Shown: one piece after another, positions 48,547-56,848 of the stretch
How positions within the stretch are numbered: the stretch's first letter is position 1
How the letters are laid out: every line of letters begins with the position of its first letter
From: Arthrobacter sulfonylureivorans
GTDB taxonomy: Bacteria; Actinomycetota; Actinomycetes; Actinomycetales; Micrococcaceae
Length of the DNA stretch: 64,000 bases
NCBI GenBank assembly: GCA_004000035.1
Contig: RJAE01000007.1
Coordinates: forward strand, 62,001-126,000
Direction: 5' to 3'
Position numbers and translations under genes: made by a program
Notes under the pieces: generated by a model
Told to the model about the DNA's origin: nothing
The model's database searches: none
What the model saw: the letters and a program-made list of their open reading frames with translations, nothing else

Positions 48547-49467
48547 GTGATGGAATCCCCGCTCCCGGTGCGCGACGGCGTCAATGCCACCCGCTTGCGG
48601 CTGCCCGGCGAGGGCCCGTGGGAAACGGCAATGGACTACATGCTGCACCGCTGGGGCCACGTGGATCCGGACGGCATCATGGACCGGTTCGACCGCGGCG
48701 AGATCGTGGGCGAAGGCGGCGCCGTGCTCAGCCGGACCACTCCGCTGGATGCCCACACCTTCATTTGGTATTACCGCACCTTGCCGCGCGAAAAGCGGCT
48801 GCCGGTGGAGATCAACATCCTGCACCAAGACGAGAACGTCCTGGTGGTGGACAAGCCCCACTTCCTGCCCACTACCCCCGGCGGCACGTACATCCAGGAG
48901 TCAGCGCTGGTCCGGCTGCGCCGCCAACTGGATATCCCGGATCTGATTCCCATGCACCGACTGGACCGCCTCACCGCCGGGGTGCTGCTCTTCTCCACCA
49001 ACCCCGCCACCCGCGGCAAATACCAGGTGCTCTTCGAAAAGCGCCTGGTGCAGAAGGAATACGAGGCCATCGCGCCGGTGGATCCGCAACTCCGGTTCCC
49101 GCAGACGGTGCGGAACCGCATGACCAAGTCCCGCACCTACCTGCTGGCCCAGGTGGTCGACGGCGACCCCAACGCTGAGACCCGGATCGAGCTGCTGGAA
49201 CAGCGCGGAGGGATGGGCCGCTACAAACTGGAACCACATACCGGAAAGACCCACCAGCTGCGCGTGCATCTGGCCTCGCTGGGCATCGGCATCCTGCACG
49301 ACCCCTTCTACCCGGTGTTGCTGGACCAGGCGCCCGACGACTTCGGGCGGCCGCTGCAGTTGTTGGCCCGCGGGATCTCCTTCGCCGATCCGATCAGCGG
49401 CGAACCGGTGGAATACCGTAGCCGGCTGGACCTGTCCGAGTGGGCGGTCCGAGGCGCGACCGAGTAG
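48547..49467 (+). CDS. RluA-family pseudouridine synthase
   Basis: A 306-aa enzyme that isomerises uridine in rRNA or tRNA. The catalytic aspartate is in MHRLDRLTAGVLLFS near residue 140. LVVDKPHFLPTTPGG and the RNA-binding end PHTGKTHQLRVHLASLG are standard. A short N-terminal region (GPWETAMDYMLHRWGHVDPDG) differs from the S4 domain of RluC/D types. Target position unknown. The GTG 48547 or adjacent ATG 48550 could initiate; the ribosome-binding site is weak. Confidence 0.92.
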   Translation: MMESPLPVRDGVNATRLRLPGEGPWETAMDYMLHRWGHVDPDGIMDRFDRGEIVGEGGAVLSRTTPLDAHTFIWYYRTLPREKRLPVEINILHQDENVLVVDKPHFLPTTPGGTYIQESALVRLRRQLDIPDLIPMHRLDRLTAGVLLFSTNPATRGKYQVLFEKRLVQKEYEAIAPVDPQLRFPQTVRNRMTKSRTYLLAQVVDGDPNAETRIELLEQRGGMGRYKLEPHTGKTHQLRVHLASLGIGILHDPFYPVLLDQAPDDFGRPLQLLARGISFADPISGEPVEYRSRLDLSEWAVRGATE

Positions 49468-49507
49468 TTAAGCAGAGTAGTTAAGCGCGACCGTCCGTCG
49501 GGCTAGT

Positions 49508-49912
49508 TCAGCCCGACCACCCCAGCGTCTCGCTGCGGGCACCGGCTGCGGCGAGCGGGTCCAACGCCATGACAGCCAGTGGCTCCCGCCTGCCGTCAAC
49601 ATGGAATGCCAGCGTGCGGGCATCGGACAAAGGTGCGCCTTCGAACACGACGCTGACGATGTCCTCCAGGTCCCGGTCCCCGCTGACCTCGTACAGTTGC
49701 GGGAAACAGCGGCCGGTGTCATCCACTGCGGACATCTGCGCGCGGGCCAGCAGCCAGGGGACCAGCGGATCCTCACCGCGGAAGCGGGCGATGATCCGGT
49801 TGGGCAGCAACTCCACAATGGTCAGGGTCAGGGCCCGCTCGGCATCCCAGCGACACGGCACGTTGCAGAGAATGGTCAGTGCGCCGGACGAACCGTACGA
49901 TTCGCTCCCCAT
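49508..49912 (-). CDS. Unknown protein (134 aa)
   Basis: The family is not recognised. From ATG 49912 (MGSESYGSSGALTILC) with GGGAG eleven bases upstream, the product shows a mixed alpha/beta pattern (LTLTIVELLPNRIIARF, LVPWLLARAQMSAVDDTG, EDIVSVVFEGAPL, TLAFHVDGRRE). It is soluble with no signal peptide. It is convergent with the pseudouridine synthase at a 40-base distance. Codon use looks native. Confidence 0.6.
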   Translation of the reverse strand: MGSESYGSSGALTILCNVPCRWDAERALTLTIVELLPNRIIARFRGEDPLVPWLLARAQMSAVDDTGRCFPQLYEVSGDRDLEDIVSVVFEGAPLSDARTLAFHVDGRREPLAVMALDPLAAAGARSETLGWSG

Positions 49913-50036
49913 ACGAATGCAGCTCCCCCAGAAACGAAAACGACGGCCATCAACAGCTTGCGTCAATACTAAGCAGACTGTTCAGCGGGAGAGAAATGAT
50001 TCCCCGCCGCCGTGACCGCCGGCGGACGGTGCAGGG

Positions 50037-50555
50037 CTAACCCAACAATTCCAGGTGCACCCGACGGAAGGTCTCTGCCAGCCCGGCAGAGAACAACACA
50101 AATTCGACCACCTGCACACCGCCGTCGTACGCCAGGACCTGGCCGATCCCACGGCGGGCGACCGTCTCAGCATCCCAGCCGTACACGCCGGCGCCGATCG
50201 CCGGGAAGGCCAGCGTCTCGGCGCGCAATCCCTCGGCGACCCGCAGCGATTCCCGGAAACACCCGGCCAGCAGCTCCGGGTCGGTCTGGCCGGCGCGTCG
50301 ATTGGGTCCCACCGTGTGGATCACCCATTTGGCCGGCAAGAAGTACCCCTCGGTGGCGGCCGCTTGACCGGGCGGCAGGCCGTCCGGCAACTCGGTGGCG
50401 CGCAGTCGGCGGCACGCTTGAAGCAGTTGCGGGCCGGCCGCCGCGTGGATGGCACCGTCCACGCCGCCACCGCCCAGCAGGCTGGAATTGGCGGCGTTCA
50501 CGATGGCGTCCACCTGACGCTGGGTGATGTCGCCTTCGAGGATGCGGATCTCCAC
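50037..50555 (-). CDS. Macrodomain protein (O-acetyl-ADP-ribose deacetylase type)
   Basis: A 172-aa single macrodomain. The ligand-binding loops are VDAIVNAANSSLLGGGGVDGAIH near the start and AFPAIGAGVYGWDAE near residue 125. Residues Asn and Asp in the first loop match the MacroD-type hydrolases that remove O-acetyl or ADP-ribosyl groups. GTG 50555 (V-E-I-R-I-L-E-G-D-I) is preferred because the family starts there. It is divergent from the DedA gene. Confidence 0.92.
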   Translation of the reverse strand: MEIRILEGDITQRQVDAIVNAANSSLLGGGGVDGAIHAAAGPQLLQACRRLRATELPDGLPPGQAAATEGYFLPAKWVIHTVGPNRRAGQTDPELLAGCFRESLRVAEGLRAETLAFPAIGAGVYGWDAETVARRGIGQVLAYDGGVQVVEFVLFSAGLAETFRRVHLELLG

Positions 50556-50601
50556 GTTTGCCAGTCTGCCACCGGGTGACAATTCCCGATAGATTGGGCG
50601 G

Positions 50602-51249
50602 ATGGAGATTCCCGAGGGGCCGCTGCAGTGGGTGTACTATCCCATGACGCTGCTGCTGGTCATCCTCGACGCCGCGGTGCCGGCGGCGCCGTCGGAATTC
50701 ATGGTGATCGGCGGAGGCACGCTGCTGGCCAACGGCGAACTGATCTTGCCGCTGGTGTTCCTGGCCGTGATGCTGGGCAGCTGGCTTGGCGACCTGCTGC
50801 TGTTCCTGCTCTTCCAGCGCGGCATCAACACCTGGCTCAATCGCTATAGCTGGGGCCGGAGGATCGATCGGGGCGTCACCCTGGCGCTGAGCAAAGCCGG
50901 CGAATCCTCCACCTATGCTGCAGTTGTGGCGGCCCGCTTCATCCCGGGCGGCCGGACGGCGGCGGTGGCGGCCTCCGGGCTGGCAGATGTGCCGTTCAAG
51001 CCGTTCCTGCTCGCCTCGGCCGCCGGTTCAGCACTGTGGGCCACGTGGATGATCGGATTGGGCTTCGCCGCCGGGCGGGTGTCCGCGTTCCCGTTTTGGG
51101 TCAACGTCCTCATCGGCACAGGCGTGGGCATAGTGGTGGGCTCGGTGATCGCCATGGTGATCGGCTTCCGACGGCGCCATAGCGGCCGCAGCGCGCTCCC
51201 GGTCCGCGAGTCCGCAGCCAATCCTGTCCCCGATCTAGGAGCCGAGTGA
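50602..51249 (+). CDS. DedA family membrane protein
   Basis: A 215-aa membrane protein with about five hydrophobic segments. The family motifs are VPAAPSEFMVIGGGTLLA near the start and VVAARFIPGGRTAAVAASGLA near residue 110, plus a GDLLLF loop. DedA proteins are membrane transporters linked to lipid flipping and membrane homeostasis. The last bases overlap the next gene start (GTGA), so both are co-translated. Confidence 0.9.
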   Translation: MEIPEGPLQWVYYPMTLLLVILDAAVPAAPSEFMVIGGGTLLANGELILPLVFLAVMLGSWLGDLLLFLLFQRGINTWLNRYSWGRRIDRGVTLALSKAGESSTYAAVVAARFIPGGRTAAVAASGLADVPFKPFLLASAAGSALWATWMIGLGFAAGRVSAFPFWVNVLIGTGVGIVVGSVIAMVIGFRRRHSGRSALPVRESAANPVPDLGAE

Positions 51250-52133
51250 AACCGGAAACTGACCTGGTCCAGCCCGTCATCAAATCCGCGAAGCCCTTGG
51301 CTCTCAGCATCCGTGCCGCACTGGCGACGGACCTGGCCAGGCAATGCGCAGTGACCGCCTCGCTGCTGCTCTGCCTGCTGGCCGGTATGCACGGCGCCGG
51401 CTTGCTGGGCGGGACCGCGATCAAAGACGCCGCTTCCGGTGCCTTTGCCCCGGACTTCACGCTGCTGGCCTTGGAGTCGCGGGCCTTCGGCATCTGGGGC
51501 GTGATCTATCTGGGTCTGCTCGGCTACACCATCTTCCAGTGGTGGCCCGCCGACCGCGCGTCACAGCGGCAACGCACCATCGGTTGGGCGGTGGCAGCCT
51601 CGATGCTGCTCAACGCCGCTTGGATTGTGGCCGCGCAGGCTGGCAACGTCGGCCTGACCCTGGTCCTGATCCTGATGCTGGCAGCCGCGCTGGTCTGGGT
51701 CATTGACGGTTTGTCCCGCTATCCCTCGCCCTACCGGGTGGACGCGCTGCTGGTGGACGGGCCGTTGGGCCTCTACGCCGGCTGGGTCCTGCTGGCGGCC
51801 GCCCTGAATGCCGGCAGTTGGCTGACCGTCCGTGGGATCGACTGGTTGGGTTGGGGAGGCGAGCTCTGGGCCGTCATCGCGGTGGCCGTGGTCTCCCTGG
51901 CCGGAGCTGTGATGGCGATGACCGGCCGCGGCCGGATCTCTACCGTGCTGGCCTTGGCCTGGGGGCTGGGCTGGCTGACGTACGACCGCTTTTTGGGCGA
52001 GCCGCAGTCCGCTCCGGTGGCGATGGCCGCCGGCTTCGGACTGTTCTTTGTGCTGGTCTGCGGCATCTCCCGCCATTTCCAGGTGGGCCACGCGGAACGC
52101 CGCGCGCTGCGGCGTGGTGAACCGCTGGACTGA
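51246..52133 (+). CDS. Polytopic membrane protein, TspO/MBR-like
   Basis: A 295-aa protein with about eight hydrophobic segments. FGIWGVIYLGLLGYTIFQWW, LLNAAWIVAAQAGN and PLGLYAGWVLLAAALNAGSWL resemble the tryptophan-rich helices of TspO-related proteins, but the length is about twice that of classical TspO. Ligand unknown. The GTG start overlaps the DedA stop by four bases, so they form an operon. Confidence 0.7.
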   Translation: MKPETDLVQPVIKSAKPLALSIRAALATDLARQCAVTASLLLCLLAGMHGAGLLGGTAIKDAASGAFAPDFTLLALESRAFGIWGVIYLGLLGYTIFQWWPADRASQRQRTIGWAVAASMLLNAAWIVAAQAGNVGLTLVLILMLAAALVWVIDGLSRYPSPYRVDALLVDGPLGLYAGWVLLAAALNAGSWLTVRGIDWLGWGGELWAVIAVAVVSLAGAVMAMTGRGRISTVLALAWGLGWLTYDRFLGEPQSAPVAMAAGFGLFFVLVCGISRHFQVGHAERRALRRGEPLD

Positions 52134-52163
52134 TCAGGCAGAGCAACAACGACGACGGCCGGC

Positions 52164-52265
52164 CGGGTTCCACTGGGGACAGCAGGTTCTGCGGGGGCTA
52201 GGCCAGGTTCCCCTGGGGACGGCCGGGTTCTGCGGGGGCTACGCCGGGTTCTGCGGGGACGCTGC
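52164..52265. repeat. About 20-bp minisatellite, five units
   Basis: Five units of 19-21 bases start at 52164, 52184, 52205, 52224 and 52245. Each has the pattern C-(C/A)-G-G-(G)-TTC followed by CTGGGGAC or TGCGGGG. They lie between the convergent membrane protein and 102-aa genes. The array resembles the 48.4-kb minisatellite in style but not in sequence. Confidence 0.8.
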
Positions 52266-52277
52266 CCCGGGACGGTC

Positions 52278-52586
52278 TCAGCCGACGGGCACCCATTTGC
52301 CGCGCGAGCGCCGCAACACCGCAAGCCTTGCCGTGGTGGCGACTTCTTCGACGGCATGCCGCATATTGGCGCCGGCTTGCAGCGCCTGGCGGTTTTCGGC
52401 GGCGTAGGCGTTGGCGTCAACGGTGAACCGGACGGTGATCCGCGCGACGCCGGCGACCACGTCCAACTGGTTGGCCTCTACGATATGCGCCGAACCCACC
52501 GCCGCCACCGCGGCCTCCATGACTGCTTCCGGCTGGTTCCCGGGCCGCAGGCCGGTGATGTTCAACTGGGCGCGGAAAGACGGCAT
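52278..52586 (-). CDS. Unknown small protein (102 aa)
   Basis: The product begins MPSFRAQLNITGLRPGNQPE. An alternating hydrophobic pattern (AVMEAAVAAVGSAHIVEA, QLDVVAGVARITVRFTV) and a basic C-terminal end (LAVLRRSRGKWVPVG) suggest a small alpha/beta fold. The family is not recognised. It is convergent with the upstream membrane operon. Confidence 0.65.
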   Translation of the reverse strand: MPSFRAQLNITGLRPGNQPEAVMEAAVAAVGSAHIVEANQLDVVAGVARITVRFTVDANAYAAENRQALQAGANMRHAVEEVATTARLAVLRRSRGKWVPVG

Positions 52587-52670
52587 CCCTCAACTCTAGC
52601 CGCGCCGCGCCGGCCGGTTCAGCGGCCATCGGCGCCGTCAGGGTGCCGGTACCCGCTCACCGCTGAGGCA

Positions 52671-52745
52671 ACTGTCCACGTTTTACCGGATGCTTAAGCA
52701 TCATGCCTAGTCAGACGGTGGCAGTTCACCCAGAACGTGGACAGT
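52671..52745. repeat. Inverted repeat, possible remnant of a mobile element
   Basis: ACTGTCCACGTT (52671-52682) and AACGTGGACAGT (52734-52745) are exact inverse copies 51 bases apart. A third related stretch, AACATGGACAG, follows at 52753. The spacing and intergenic position suggest the ends of a small non-coding mobile element or a decayed insertion sequence. No ORF lies inside. Confidence 0.55.
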
Positions 52746-52812
52746 CATCGCTGAACATGGACAGCCGCGCCGCCGGCCGGACGGGCCGGGCCGGGCCGGT
52801 GGAGCGCGCGGC

Positions 52813-54384
52813 CTAGCGGCGGTGGATGGACTTGTAGCTCAGGTAGGCGTTGAGCCCCTCGATCCCGTACTCGGTGCCCAGGCCGGAGTCGTGCCGGCCC
52901 CCGAACGGGGCGGAGTGGTTGGAGGCGAAGAAGTTGATGCCCACCGAGCCGGTATCCATCCGGTCGGCAACCGCGAGCGCGGCGTCCTGGTTCCGGCCGA
53001 AGACGATGCCGCCCAGGCCGAACTCGGTGTTGTTCGCCAGTGCCACGGCGGCGTCCACGTCCGCGTACTTCAACACGGAAATGACCGGCCCGAAGACCTC
53101 CTCGCGGGAAATCCGCATCTCCGGCCTGACATCGGCGAAGACCGTGGGCTGCACGAAGTAGCCGCCTTCCAGTCCGCCGCCGAGCCGCGCAGCCCGTCCG
53201 CCGGTGGTGGCGCGGGCGCCTTCCGAGGTGGCCGAATCCAGATAGTCCAGCACGGTCCGGTACTGCGACTCGGTGGCCGCGGGTCCGAAAACGGTGCCCG
53301 GATCCAGCGGATCGCCCTGCACCCCGGCGGCGATGGTCGCGGTCACCATGTCCACTACCTGGTCATAACGCGAGGCCGGGGCCAGGATGCGGGTGGAGAT
53401 GTAGCAGGTCTGTCCGGTGTTGCGCATGCAGGAGCGCACCAGCACCTTGGACATTTCGTCCAGGTCGGCATCCTCGAGCACCACGGCACTGGACTTGCCG
53501 CCCAGTTCCAGCGTGACCGGCCGCAGCAACTCCCCGCACGCCGCTGCGATCTTGCGGCCCACCGGGGTGGATCCGGTGAAGGCCACCTTGTCCACGCCGG
53601 GGTGCTTCACCAAGGTGTCGCCCAGCCGCCCGGACCCGGTGACCAGGTTGACCACGCCGGCCGGCACGCCCGCGGCGGCCACGGCATCCACGATCAGCCG
53701 GAAGGACAGCGGCGTGGGCGATGCAGGTTTCATCACCACCGTGCATCCGGCCAGCAGTGCGGGCGCCAGCTTGATCACCATCAGGTTGATCGGAAAGTTC
53801 CAGGGCGCAATCAGCCCGCACACCCCCACCGGGTCGCGGCGCACCACCGACTCGCCGCCGCCGCGCGGGAACGGGCGCACGTCCTCGCGTTCCAGATACT
53901 CCGCGAGCGTGGCGAAGTAGCGGAAGATGCCGGCCGCGTTGGCCGCGGCACCGGAGGATTCGGAGACCGGGGAGCCGTTCTCGCGGGTATTGGTCAGGGA
54001 CAGCGCCCCGGCCCGCTTTTCCACCTCGTCCGCGATCCGCAGCAAATACGCCGCGCGCTCGGAGGGCGCCAGCTTGGGCCACGGGCCGGCGTCGAAGGCC
54101 CGCCGGGCGGCGGCCACCGCGGCGTCGACGTCCTCGACGGTCCCGTCCGGCACGGATCCCCACACCTGCCCGGTGGCCGGGTCAGTTACGGGATTTCGGC
54201 CGGTCCCCCGGGCCGAAACCCACGCGCCGTCAACAAACACGTCGTCCACATGGGTGTAGGGCAAGTCCAAGGCCTCGCGGGCGGCCAGCGCCGGTGCCGT
54301 GGCTGGCACGGCGGCTGCTCCGTCGGCGGCGGACGACGCCGGGGCTCCCCCGGCTGCCGCGGCTGCGGTGTTCGCTGTGGTCAT
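52813..54384 (-). CDS. creC: Aldehyde dehydrogenase, CreC-like
   Basis: A 523-aa NAD(P)-dependent aldehyde dehydrogenase. The cofactor-binding motif is FTGSTPVGRKIAAA. The catalytic glutamate lies in LELGGKSSAVV and the catalytic cysteine in NTGQTCYISTR. VFGPVISV and PFGGRHDSGLGTEYG close the enzyme. The first 35 residues are Ala-rich. It is the last gene of a leftward operon and its ATG overlaps the HD gene stop (ATGA). By synteny with the Corynebacterium glutamicum cre cluster it should oxidise 4-hydroxybenzaldehyde to 4-hydroxybenzoate. The gene symbol rests on operon order. Confidence 0.85.
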   Translation of the reverse strand: MTTANTAAAAAGGAPASSAADGAAAVPATAPALAAREALDLPYTHVDDVFVDGAWVSARGTGRNPVTDPATGQVWGSVPDGTVEDVDAAVAAARRAFDAGPWPKLAPSERAAYLLRIADEVEKRAGALSLTNTRENGSPVSESSGAAANAAGIFRYFATLAEYLEREDVRPFPRGGGESVVRRDPVGVCGLIAPWNFPINLMVIKLAPALLAGCTVVMKPASPTPLSFRLIVDAVAAAGVPAGVVNLVTGSGRLGDTLVKHPGVDKVAFTGSTPVGRKIAAACGELLRPVTLELGGKSSAVVLEDADLDEMSKVLVRSCMRNTGQTCYISTRILAPASRYDQVVDMVTATIAAGVQGDPLDPGTVFGPAATESQYRTVLDYLDSATSEGARATTGGRAARLGGGLEGGYFVQPTVFADVRPEMRISREEVFGPVISVLKYADVDAAVALANNTEFGLGGIVFGRNQDAALAVADRMDTGSVGINFFASNHSAPFGGRHDSGLGTEYGIEGLNAYLSYKSIHRR

Positions 54385-55148
54385 CGGATGACTCCCGTCT
54401 TCAGCAGCGCCCTGGATCGCTCTAGGTCTGCGGTTCCCATCGCCAGGGCGGCCTCGGTGATCAGTTCCGGAATGATCTCCTCGCCCAACCGGTCCGTGTA
54501 GACCGCCGGTGTCATGCCGAACCAGGTCGCGGCAACGGCAATGCCGGCGTGGTCGAACCGCCACAGCCGGTCCGCGTCGCGGACCAGGGCGTCCTCCAGC
54601 GAGTAGGCCACATGCCGGGTGTCGTGGCCGTCAATGATCTCGCAGACACGGTCAACAAACTCCGCAGAGTAGCCCAGAGAAGGCAGCACCCTGCGGGCCA
54701 CCTTGCAGCCCTCGGCCTCGTGCTCGAACCGGATGGCCGCCTTGCGCCAGTCGCCGGTGAACCCTTCGGAGAGGATCCGTTCCTCGTCCACGTGCGCCCA
54801 ACCGGTGTCATGGAGCACCAGGGCAACCCGGACCAGTTCCGCGTCCGCTTCCGGGTAGGCCCGGCACAGCCGCTCGGCAAAAGCCAGCGAAATCGGCAGA
54901 TGGATGTCGTTGGCCCGGGTGCGGGTCTCCGGCACCACCGCCTGCCAGAGCGGGTCCAGCCCGCCTAGGGCGGCGGGGGTTACGGAAATGGGCGTGGTGT
55001 CCACGGTCCCGGTGGCCGGCAGCGGCCGGACCGGGTGGGCGGCGGCAAAAGCCACAGCGCGTGGGTCGTCGGCCGGATCGGTCTGGCTTCCGGCCCACGC
55101 GGGGGTCGTGCCGCGGGCCTCCGGGGTCTGTGTCTCGGGGGTGCTCAT
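54381..55148 (-). CDS. creD: HD-domain phosphohydrolase, CreD-like
   Basis: A 255-aa protein whose HD domain (about residues 75-200) shows the metal ligands in VALVLHDTGWAHVDEE, FEHEAEGCKVARRVL, IIDGHDTRH and the final aspartate in LVRDADRLWRF. In the cre pathway the phosphohydrolase removes phosphate from the oxidised aryl phosphate. The N-terminal 50 residues are Pro/Thr-rich and variable. AGGAG precedes ATG 55148. Its stop overlaps the aldehyde dehydrogenase start. Confidence 0.8.
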   Translation of the reverse strand: MSTPETQTPEARGTTPAWAGSQTDPADDPRAVAFAAAHPVRPLPATGTVDTTPISVTPAALGGLDPLWQAVVPETRTRANDIHLPISLAFAERLCRAYPEADAELVRVALVLHDTGWAHVDEERILSEGFTGDWRKAAIRFEHEAEGCKVARRVLPSLGYSAEFVDRVCEIIDGHDTRHVAYSLEDALVRDADRLWRFDHAGIAVAATWFGMTPAVYTDRLGEEIIPELITEAALAMGTADLERSRALLKTGVIR

Positions 55149-55190
55149 GGGTAAGTCTCCTAGGGGTACGGCGGTGCCCGGAAAGGCGTC

Positions 55191-56498
55191 TCAGCCGTCC
55201 GTCGCAATGGTCTTGAGGACGACGGCGGGATCCGCTGCGGCCTCCGCGGGAATGTTCTGGCCCTTGGCCAGGGCGTTCTTGACCGCCATGAAGTCCAGCG
55301 GCGCGTTCACGCAGTCGGCGGCGATGATCTGCCCGCCGCGGTAGTACAACACGGAGAACTTGCCGCGTTCCTCGTCGCGGCGGACCACGGTCTGGTCGTA
55401 GCCGAGCGTGAGCCCGGCGATCTGCAGTTTCAGATCCGCCTGGTTGGACCAGAACCACGGGATGCCCGCATAGTCCTCACGCCGGCCCATCAGCGAGTAC
55501 GCGGCAACCTTGGCGTGTTCGATCGCGTTGTTCACGCTCTCCAGCCGGATCCGTTCGCCCTCGGGCGAGCCGGGCAGCGGGTTCGGCATGTTCGCCACGT
55601 CGCCCACCGCCACCGTGGTGCCATCGGAGGCCAGCGCGTGCCGGTCCACCACAATGCCGTTGTCCACCTCCAGGCCGAGCTGTTCGCCCAGCTCGGTGTT
55701 CGGCACCACGCCGATGCCCACCAGCACCAGCTGGGCGGGCACCACGGTGCCGCCCTCCAGCCCGACGCCGGCCACCCGGCCGCCGCCGTCCGCAGGCACG
55801 AGCTCCTGGATCCGGGCATTCAGCCGGATGTCCAGACCGCGTCCGCGGTGCGCGGTGAGGAAGTACTCGCTGGTCTCTTCGCCAACGGCCCGGCCGATCA
55901 GCCGCGGCCCGTATTCCAGCACGGTGACGTTCTTGCCCATCTTGTGCAGGCTGGAGGCCGCCTCCAACCCGATGAAACCGCCGCCGATCACCACGGCGTC
56001 CTGAACACCGCCCAGCTGGGCCTTGAGCGCCAGCGCGTCGTCCGCGTTGCGCAGGTAGACCACGCCGGCCAGATCCGCGCCGGGCACCTGCAGCCTGCGG
56101 GCCCGGGCACCCACGGTCAGCGCCAGCCGACGGAACCGGAACTCCGCACCGGAGGCCGCGTGGGCCACGCCGGAGCCGTCAGCCTCCTTGTCGATCCGCT
56201 CGATCCGTTCGCCCTTGACCAGGGCCACGTTGTGGTCTTCCCAGTACTGGTTGGACCGGAAGATCAGCGACTCGCTCTCCACCGTGCCCTGCAGGAACTC
56301 CTTGGACAGGGCCGGGCGCTGGTAGGGCCGGTGGTCTTCCTCGCCCAGCAGCGTGATGTGCTCGTCGAAGCCCAGCGCCCGCAGCGATACGGCCAACTGG
56401 ACCCCGGACTGGCTGGCGCCGATGATCAGCAGCCCCGTGCGCACGGCGCCGTCGGCCGTCTCGGCGGGCACCGCCGTCGTTGTGGTGGTGGTATCCAT
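55191..56498 (-). CDS. creE: Ferredoxin reductase (FAD/NAD-dependent), CreE-like
   Basis: A 435-aa flavoprotein that passes electrons from NAD(P)H to the [2Fe-2S] ferredoxin encoded next to it. The FAD motif is LLIIGASQSGVQLAVSL and the NAD-binding motif VVIGGGFIGLEAAS near residue 170. The second FAD motif is TTVAVGDVANMPNPL. Family residues RPALSKEFLQG and PWFWSNQADLKLQI are present, as in rhodocoxin and putidaredoxin reductases. It begins four bases after the ferredoxin stop. Confidence 0.92.
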   Translation of the reverse strand: MDTTTTTTAVPAETADGAVRTGLLIIGASQSGVQLAVSLRALGFDEHITLLGEEDHRPYQRPALSKEFLQGTVESESLIFRSNQYWEDHNVALVKGERIERIDKEADGSGVAHAASGAEFRFRRLALTVGARARRLQVPGADLAGVVYLRNADDALALKAQLGGVQDAVVIGGGFIGLEAASSLHKMGKNVTVLEYGPRLIGRAVGEETSEYFLTAHRGRGLDIRLNARIQELVPADGGGRVAGVGLEGGTVVPAQLVLVGIGVVPNTELGEQLGLEVDNGIVVDRHALASDGTTVAVGDVANMPNPLPGSPEGERIRLESVNNAIEHAKVAAYSLMGRREDYAGIPWFWSNQADLKLQIAGLTLGYDQTVVRRDEERGKFSVLYYRGGQIIAADCVNAPLDFMAVKNALAKGQNIPAEAAADPAVVLKTIATDG

Positions 56499-56502
56499 GG
56501 TT

Positions 56503-56823
56503 CTACACCTGGGTTTCCGGGGTGCTGACGTACATGTCCTGACCCTCGCAGAGCTTGAGCTGGCAGGACAGCCGCGAATTGTCCTCGCGGTCCACGGCCG
56601 TGCCGTAGAGCATTTCGTCTTCCATTTCTTCCATTTCCGGAAGCTGGTCGAGGGTGTCCTCGCGGACAAAAACGTGGCAGGTGGCGCAGGACAGCGAGCC
56701 GCCGCATTCGGCGACGATCCCCGGCACGCCGTTGCGCACCGCGGTTTCCATGACCGAGTCGCCGGGATTGCCTTCGACGTCGCGGACGGCGCCTTCAGCG
56801 TCGGTGAAATGAACCGTAGGCAT
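56503..56823 (-). CDS. creF: [2Fe-2S] ferredoxin, adrenodoxin type, CreF-like
   Basis: A 106-aa electron carrier. The cluster cysteines follow the C-x5-C-x2-C pattern in ECGGSLSCATCHVFV with a fourth in LSCQLKLCEG. The acidic region DQLPEMEEMEDEML is the usual docking face for partner enzymes. AAAAGGAG gives a strong start at ATG 56823. It sits between the dehydrogenase and the reductase genes and is the expected donor to the P450 of the same operon. Confidence 0.94.
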   Translation of the reverse strand: MPTVHFTDAEGAVRDVEGNPGDSVMETAVRNGVPGIVAECGGSLSCATCHVFVREDTLDQLPEMEEMEDEMLYGTAVDREDNSRLSCQLKLCEGQDMYVSTPETQV

Positions 56824-56848
56824 GGGTTCTCCTTTTCGGTTGCAGTGC

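Noticed and set aside
48418-52265. CRISPR array
   Set aside because: The repeat arrays at 48.4 and 52.2 kb have contiguous units without unique spacers and no cas genes nearby.
52822-54501. 559-residue open frame antisense to the aldehyde dehydrogenase
   Set aside because: Shadow ORF; the minus strand carries all aldehyde dehydrogenase motifs.
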